A DNA stretch of 64,000 nucleotides. It comes from Paenibacillus sp. FSL R7-0204. Lineage in GTDB: Bacteria; Bacillota; Bacilli; Paenibacillales; Paenibacillaceae. The position numbers were made by a program, and so were the translations under genes. The notes under the pieces are model-generated. The model had not been told where the DNA came from and made no database searches. It saw only the letters and a list, made by a program, of their open reading frames with translations. This document shows positions 61,105-64,000 of the stretch, in pieces. The stretch is taken from positions 6,324,001 through 6,388,000 of the forward strand of contig NZ_JBBOCA010000001.1 of NCBI RefSeq assembly GCF_038002225.1. The letters are read 5' to 3'. Each line of letters starts with the position of its first letter. Position 1 is the stretch's first letter.

Positions 61105-63387
61105 TTAATAAGAAAAGTCAGCTACTGCTTGTCTGAAATAAACTTTGCCCCGCACATCTCCTGGCAGTCCGGCACTGTAATTCACCAGCTTCACTACACC
61201 CGGCAGAAACCAAAGCTGCATGCCCATCGTGATCCGGGCGGAGGCATATGTATATTTCTCTACCGGATTGATACCGGTATTCAGGCGGATCAGCGCAAGC
61301 ATCCGGGACAACTGTTCTTCCCCTCCCCCATGCAATAGGAGGAACAGCCGAAGATAATCACGATAGCTGAGCTGTGCGGTCATGTATTTGGATAAGGGAA
61401 TCTCTCCTTTGGTGCAGAGCTGTATCATATCTTGGATTGCCTGCTCAATGCCGTACAGCAGTGCGGCGGCCAGGACGACAAGCGGATTCCCCATACCGGC
61501 TTTCTCAATCAGGCCTTCCATCGTCCGCACAGCCAGCCGCAGAGCAAAGATCTCACCATAAGCGGCTGCCACATTGCCTGCAGGGTTATAGAATCCGTAC
61601 AAAATATATTCCAGCTCTTGCGCCTGCGGCTTCAGCTGCTCCCCCAGCTGCTCACCGAATCCTTCATCAGACCCGGAGGCTAGTGAGGTTAGCGCAGACA
61701 GATCGAAATGCCGGAAATACATCGCAGAATACTCCGTCTGGTACAGCCGGTCTCTGGCTCCTGCCAGCACACTACTCATAGCAGCATAAATCCCGTCCAT
61801 ATCTTTCATGGACGACTTGCCCGCAGCGTATTGATCGCCAGTATTCACAGCAGCCCCCGGCTCCTGCTCCAGACCTTCGTTAAAGGCGACATTCTGCTGG
61901 TAGTATTGACGCAGACAGCCATACTGCTCCATCGCTTCCTGTGCGCTGCTTCCCAGCGCGCGGATCTGATCCAGCAGCTTCATCGCATCGCCAAGCTTCT
62001 TCCTCGCCTGCCCTTCTATCTGCTTACGCTGACTGTCTGCAGTGCGGCGGTTCTCAATCTGTTCCGCTTCCTGCGTTATAACAGCACCGTGTTGCCCGTA
62101 ACTGCTTATATAGCCGTGAACTGCTCTGGAAGCATTAAGAACCCCTGCACTCATAAGAGAATAGTCGGCATACAGCCCGGATGCTGCACTTAATATAGCC
62201 GGCAAGCCCGAGACCAGCGGCTCCAAGGGAAGCGCGGTACTTCGCTGTACCCCGATGTTGTCGCCCATTCCGCTAAGCTCAGCCGGAGGAAGGATAAGAC
62301 CTTCCACCTGTGCTTTCAGCTTCTTAAGAGGCTCTGAGCTAAGCTCTCCGGCCGTGTCTGGAATGTCCCAGTTGCGGGCAGGATCATCCTCCGCAGCACT
62401 GGCGTTCGCCTCTGCCTGATCAATGACACTCTTCATCTGAAGGTTCAGCGCATTCACCTGCTTAAGGGTAGCCTCTGCTTCATCCAGCAGACGGCTGTTT
62501 TTCTCCTGGAAGTCAGCCAGAACTGCCGGTATCTTGCCTGTTACTTCACCAATCTGAACCTGATACTGTGATAGCACTGCAGTGTACTTCGGCCATGTCT
62601 TGGGGGGACGGTAATAATCGTCATAATACTTGTTCACATAATCCCCGTACATCGCCGGGATATCGGAGCTTGCGGCCAAGGTTGCGAGCGAACGCGCCGG
62701 AATACTGTCACCCGGAGGATTCATCAGCAGCTTCTGCAGGTTCTGCGCACTGTCAGCAGCTTCCTTACGCTTCTGGAGCATAAGATCTAACGCTTCCTCA
62801 CGCTGATCATATAAGGGCTGCAAGTCACCCAGTATCTCTGTTGTCCGTGAAGCCTCAGTCATCGCTGCCGATAACGGCTTAAGCTTGCCCGCCAGCTCCA
62901 GGGCGAAATCAACCGGCGCTTTGTATTTCATCTCTTCTATAATCTGCCGCCGGAAGACCTCATAGGTGCCCAGCGGACGGCTCCAGTCCAGCGAGGAGGA
63001 GTCCACCATCACGGGCAGCAGGTTAAAAGCATCACCTCGTCCGCTCTCGTAAAGATTATCGTTAAGCACCTTCGATAGCAGCTGATTGCCGTCCCCGCCG
63101 CCGTAGGCGAATAAGCCATAGTTCTCTCGCAGCTCAATGTCATAAGCTGACATTACAGAGCGTATAGCGGCTCTCGCCAGACGTTCCTCCTGCACATTCA
63201 CCGCCGCAATCCGTGCGTAATCAATCAGCACAGCATTAAAAAGAAATACAAACGCCAGTACCATAATAAGAAAGACCGATACCGAACCTTCTGCTGAACG
63301 AAGACATCTGAATATAGATCCGCGATACAAGCAGCGGCTCAGGCCGGGATACTTGCTCAAGAACCTCCCGTGACTGAAAATACGCAT
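61105..63387 (-). CDS. TadG/DUF5702-like pilus assembly protein (760 aa)
   Basis: The N-terminal segment has a basic leader and a TadE/TadG-like membrane helix, EGSVSVFLIMVLAFVFLFNAVLIDYARIAAVNVQEERLARAAIRSVMSAYDIELRENYGLFAYGGGDG, characteristic of DUF5702 proteins. A long extracytoplasmic domain with extended helical, coiled-coil-prone parts (QREEALDLMLQKRKEAADSAQNLQKLLMN, EKNSRLLDEAEATLKQVNALNLQMKSVIDQAEA) follows. AAGGGGAAG precedes ATG. It lies 13 bases before the 333-aa TadE-like gene and is likely part of the machine that anchors or extends the pilus. Confidence 0.82.
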   Translation of the reverse strand: MRIFSHGRFLSKYPGLSRCLYRGSIFRCLRSAEGSVSVFLIMVLAFVFLFNAVLIDYARIAAVNVQEERLARAAIRSVMSAYDIELRENYGLFAYGGGDGNQLLSKVLNDNLYESGRGDAFNLLPVMVDSSSLDWSRPLGTYEVFRRQIIEEMKYKAPVDFALELAGKLKPLSAAMTEASRTTEILGDLQPLYDQREEALDLMLQKRKEAADSAQNLQKLLMNPPGDSIPARSLATLAASSDIPAMYGDYVNKYYDDYYRPPKTWPKYTAVLSQYQVQIGEVTGKIPAVLADFQEKNSRLLDEAEATLKQVNALNLQMKSVIDQAEANASAAEDDPARNWDIPDTAGELSSEPLKKLKAQVEGLILPPAELSGMGDNIGVQRSTALPLEPLVSGLPAILSAASGLYADYSLMSAGVLNASRAVHGYISSYGQHGAVITQEAEQIENRRTADSQRKQIEGQARKKLGDAMKLLDQIRALGSSAQEAMEQYGCLRQYYQQNVAFNEGLEQEPGAAVNTGDQYAAGKSSMKDMDGIYAAMSSVLAGARDRLYQTEYSAMYFRHFDLSALTSLASGSDEGFGEQLGEQLKPQAQELEYILYGFYNPAGNVAAAYGEIFALRLAVRTMEGLIEKAGMGNPLVVLAAALLYGIEQAIQDMIQLCTKGEIPLSKYMTAQLSYRDYLRLFLLLHGGGEEQLSRMLALIRLNTGINPVEKYTYASARITMGMQLWFLPGVVKLVNYSAGLPGDVRGKVYFRQAVADFSY

Positions 63388-63458
63388 CCGATCTTCCCCT
63401 TAACCATATTCTTGAACAACCCCGGCACTGGCACTGGCCGCTCCAACATCAGCCATCC

Positions 63459-64000
63459 TTATTTCAGCTTATCCAGCATCAGGGCTGCATGCTTCTTCTC
63501 CATCCCGGTGCCCTCCTTGCCGGCGGAGGAATGCTGTTTGAACTTCGAGCCGTAGTAACGCATGAGATCCACCGTTCTTATGAATTCAACAGGCTCCGTA
63601 ACGTAGGAACGGGCATACACCCCAGGCGCGGCTCTATCGGCCAGCAGATTATACAGAACAGGCAGAGGTAGCACCTTCTTCAGCTCCGTACTGATTCTGC
63701 GGCCAGTCAATCCGTAGACATAGCTCATTTCTCCCTGTAATCCGGCAGGCACCATCTGTGATGCCCGGCGCAGCTTCACTACTGGCAAGGGCCCTCCTTC
63801 TTCAGCATTACCAGGCAGCGTAATGGCCGTACTGCCATTCTCTGCTCCTGAACCGAATAGCGAAGCCAACAGTCCATCCTCACCGATTCTCCAGTACAGC
63901 GGATCAACATTACCGGTCTGGAATTCTCCGCTTACCGCCCGGTTACTATTCTCCCAGTTATAAGCAGCCCGCTCCGCAGTAGCTGAGGCAATCTGCAGCA
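63459..64000 (-). CDS. TadE-like pilus assembly protein (partial, start outside the window)
   Basis: The gene enters from beyond 64000 and ends at 63459, so only its C-terminal 180 residues are seen: LQIASATAERAAYNWENSNR (typical of the region after a TadE membrane helix), then GNVDPLYWRIGEDGLLASLFGSG and a beta-rich tail ending MEKKHAALMLDKLK. The reading frame is open across the window edge. The pattern ASATAERAAYNW is common in TadE/TadG-type proteins of this group. It precedes the 760-aa TadG-like gene. Confidence 0.75.
   Translation of the reverse strand, partial: LQIASATAERAAYNWENSNRAVSGEFQTGNVDPLYWRIGEDGLLASLFGSGAENGSTAITLPGNAEEGGPLPVVKLRRASQMVPAGLQGEMSYVYGLTGRRISTELKKVLPLPVLYNLLADRAAPGVYARSYVTEPVEFIRTVDLMRYYGSKFKQHSSAGKEGTGMEKKHAALMLDKLK

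Noticed and set aside
1..64000. tRNA, rRNA, CRISPR arrays, phage modules or restriction systems
   Set aside because: None could be recognised by reading the sequence; no regularly spaced identical repeats of CRISPR type occur.

Overview
The window looks like a chromosomal segment of a Gram-positive, Paenibacillus-type Bacillota. This is inferred from strong AGGAGG ribosome sites, frequent GTG/TTG starts, moderate-to-high GC, low-GC Gram-positive gene families, and a Tad-type pilus locus accompanied by an FHA protein. I see no rRNA, tRNA, CRISPR array or phage module.

Layout. (1) 67-12695: late cobalamin assembly and salvage genes on the minus strand, in two blocks: cobS-cobU-cobT, and cobC-cbiB-cbiZ-cobD. 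Between them lie a MocR regulator/D-Ala-D-Ala ligase/aminotransferase operon, three different degenerate intergenic repeat arrays, and a complete 1658-bp IS1182-like element with 19-bp inverted repeats and a 5-bp target duplication. (2) 12893-23131: mixed housekeeping and accessory genes: lipoate ligase, a YdjM-like membrane protein, an EamA transporter, a HAD phosphatase, an ABC exporter, a GNAT enzyme, an AraC regulator with a nearby NAD-dependent epimerase that apparently starts at ATT, and an MBL-fold hydrolase. (3) 23313-27093: a sulfate ABC transporter operon. (4) 27285-32260: YjbQ, TetR, YigZ, glucose-6-phosphate isomerase, a beta-hydroxyacid dehydrogenase and a GNAT enzyme. (5) 32703-36699: a three-gene ABC-2 exporter whose terminator hairpin has been split by an IS3-family element (1480 bp) with a clear -1 frameshift signal. 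(6) 36739-40203: nucleoside phosphorylase PpnP, transketolase and a YiiX/NlpC-like protein.

(7) 40285-64000 is dominated by a Tad/Flp-type pilus or secretion locus in two minus-strand blocks. Block one is CpaB, a TadZ/CpaE-like protein, the CpaF/TadA ATPase, TadB, TadC, two tandem very small MKKDxIS-type candidate pilins, two pseudopilin-like proteins, a small secreted protein and two large secreted PKD/Ig-like proteins (758 and 1293 aa). Block two is a TadE-like protein running off the window, a 760-aa TadG-like protein, another TadE-like protein, a prepilin peptidase and an FHA-domain membrane protein. Between the blocks sit purU, nfo, a DUF2621-like gene and a TIGR01777 epimerase. A folded repeat element that can form a three-way junction lies directly upstream of block one.

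The most interesting material is the Tad-like locus with its unusual candidate pilins and PKD surface proteins, the folded repeat upstream of it, the IS insertion inside a terminator hairpin, the ATT start codon, and the dense degenerate repeats around the IS1182-like element.
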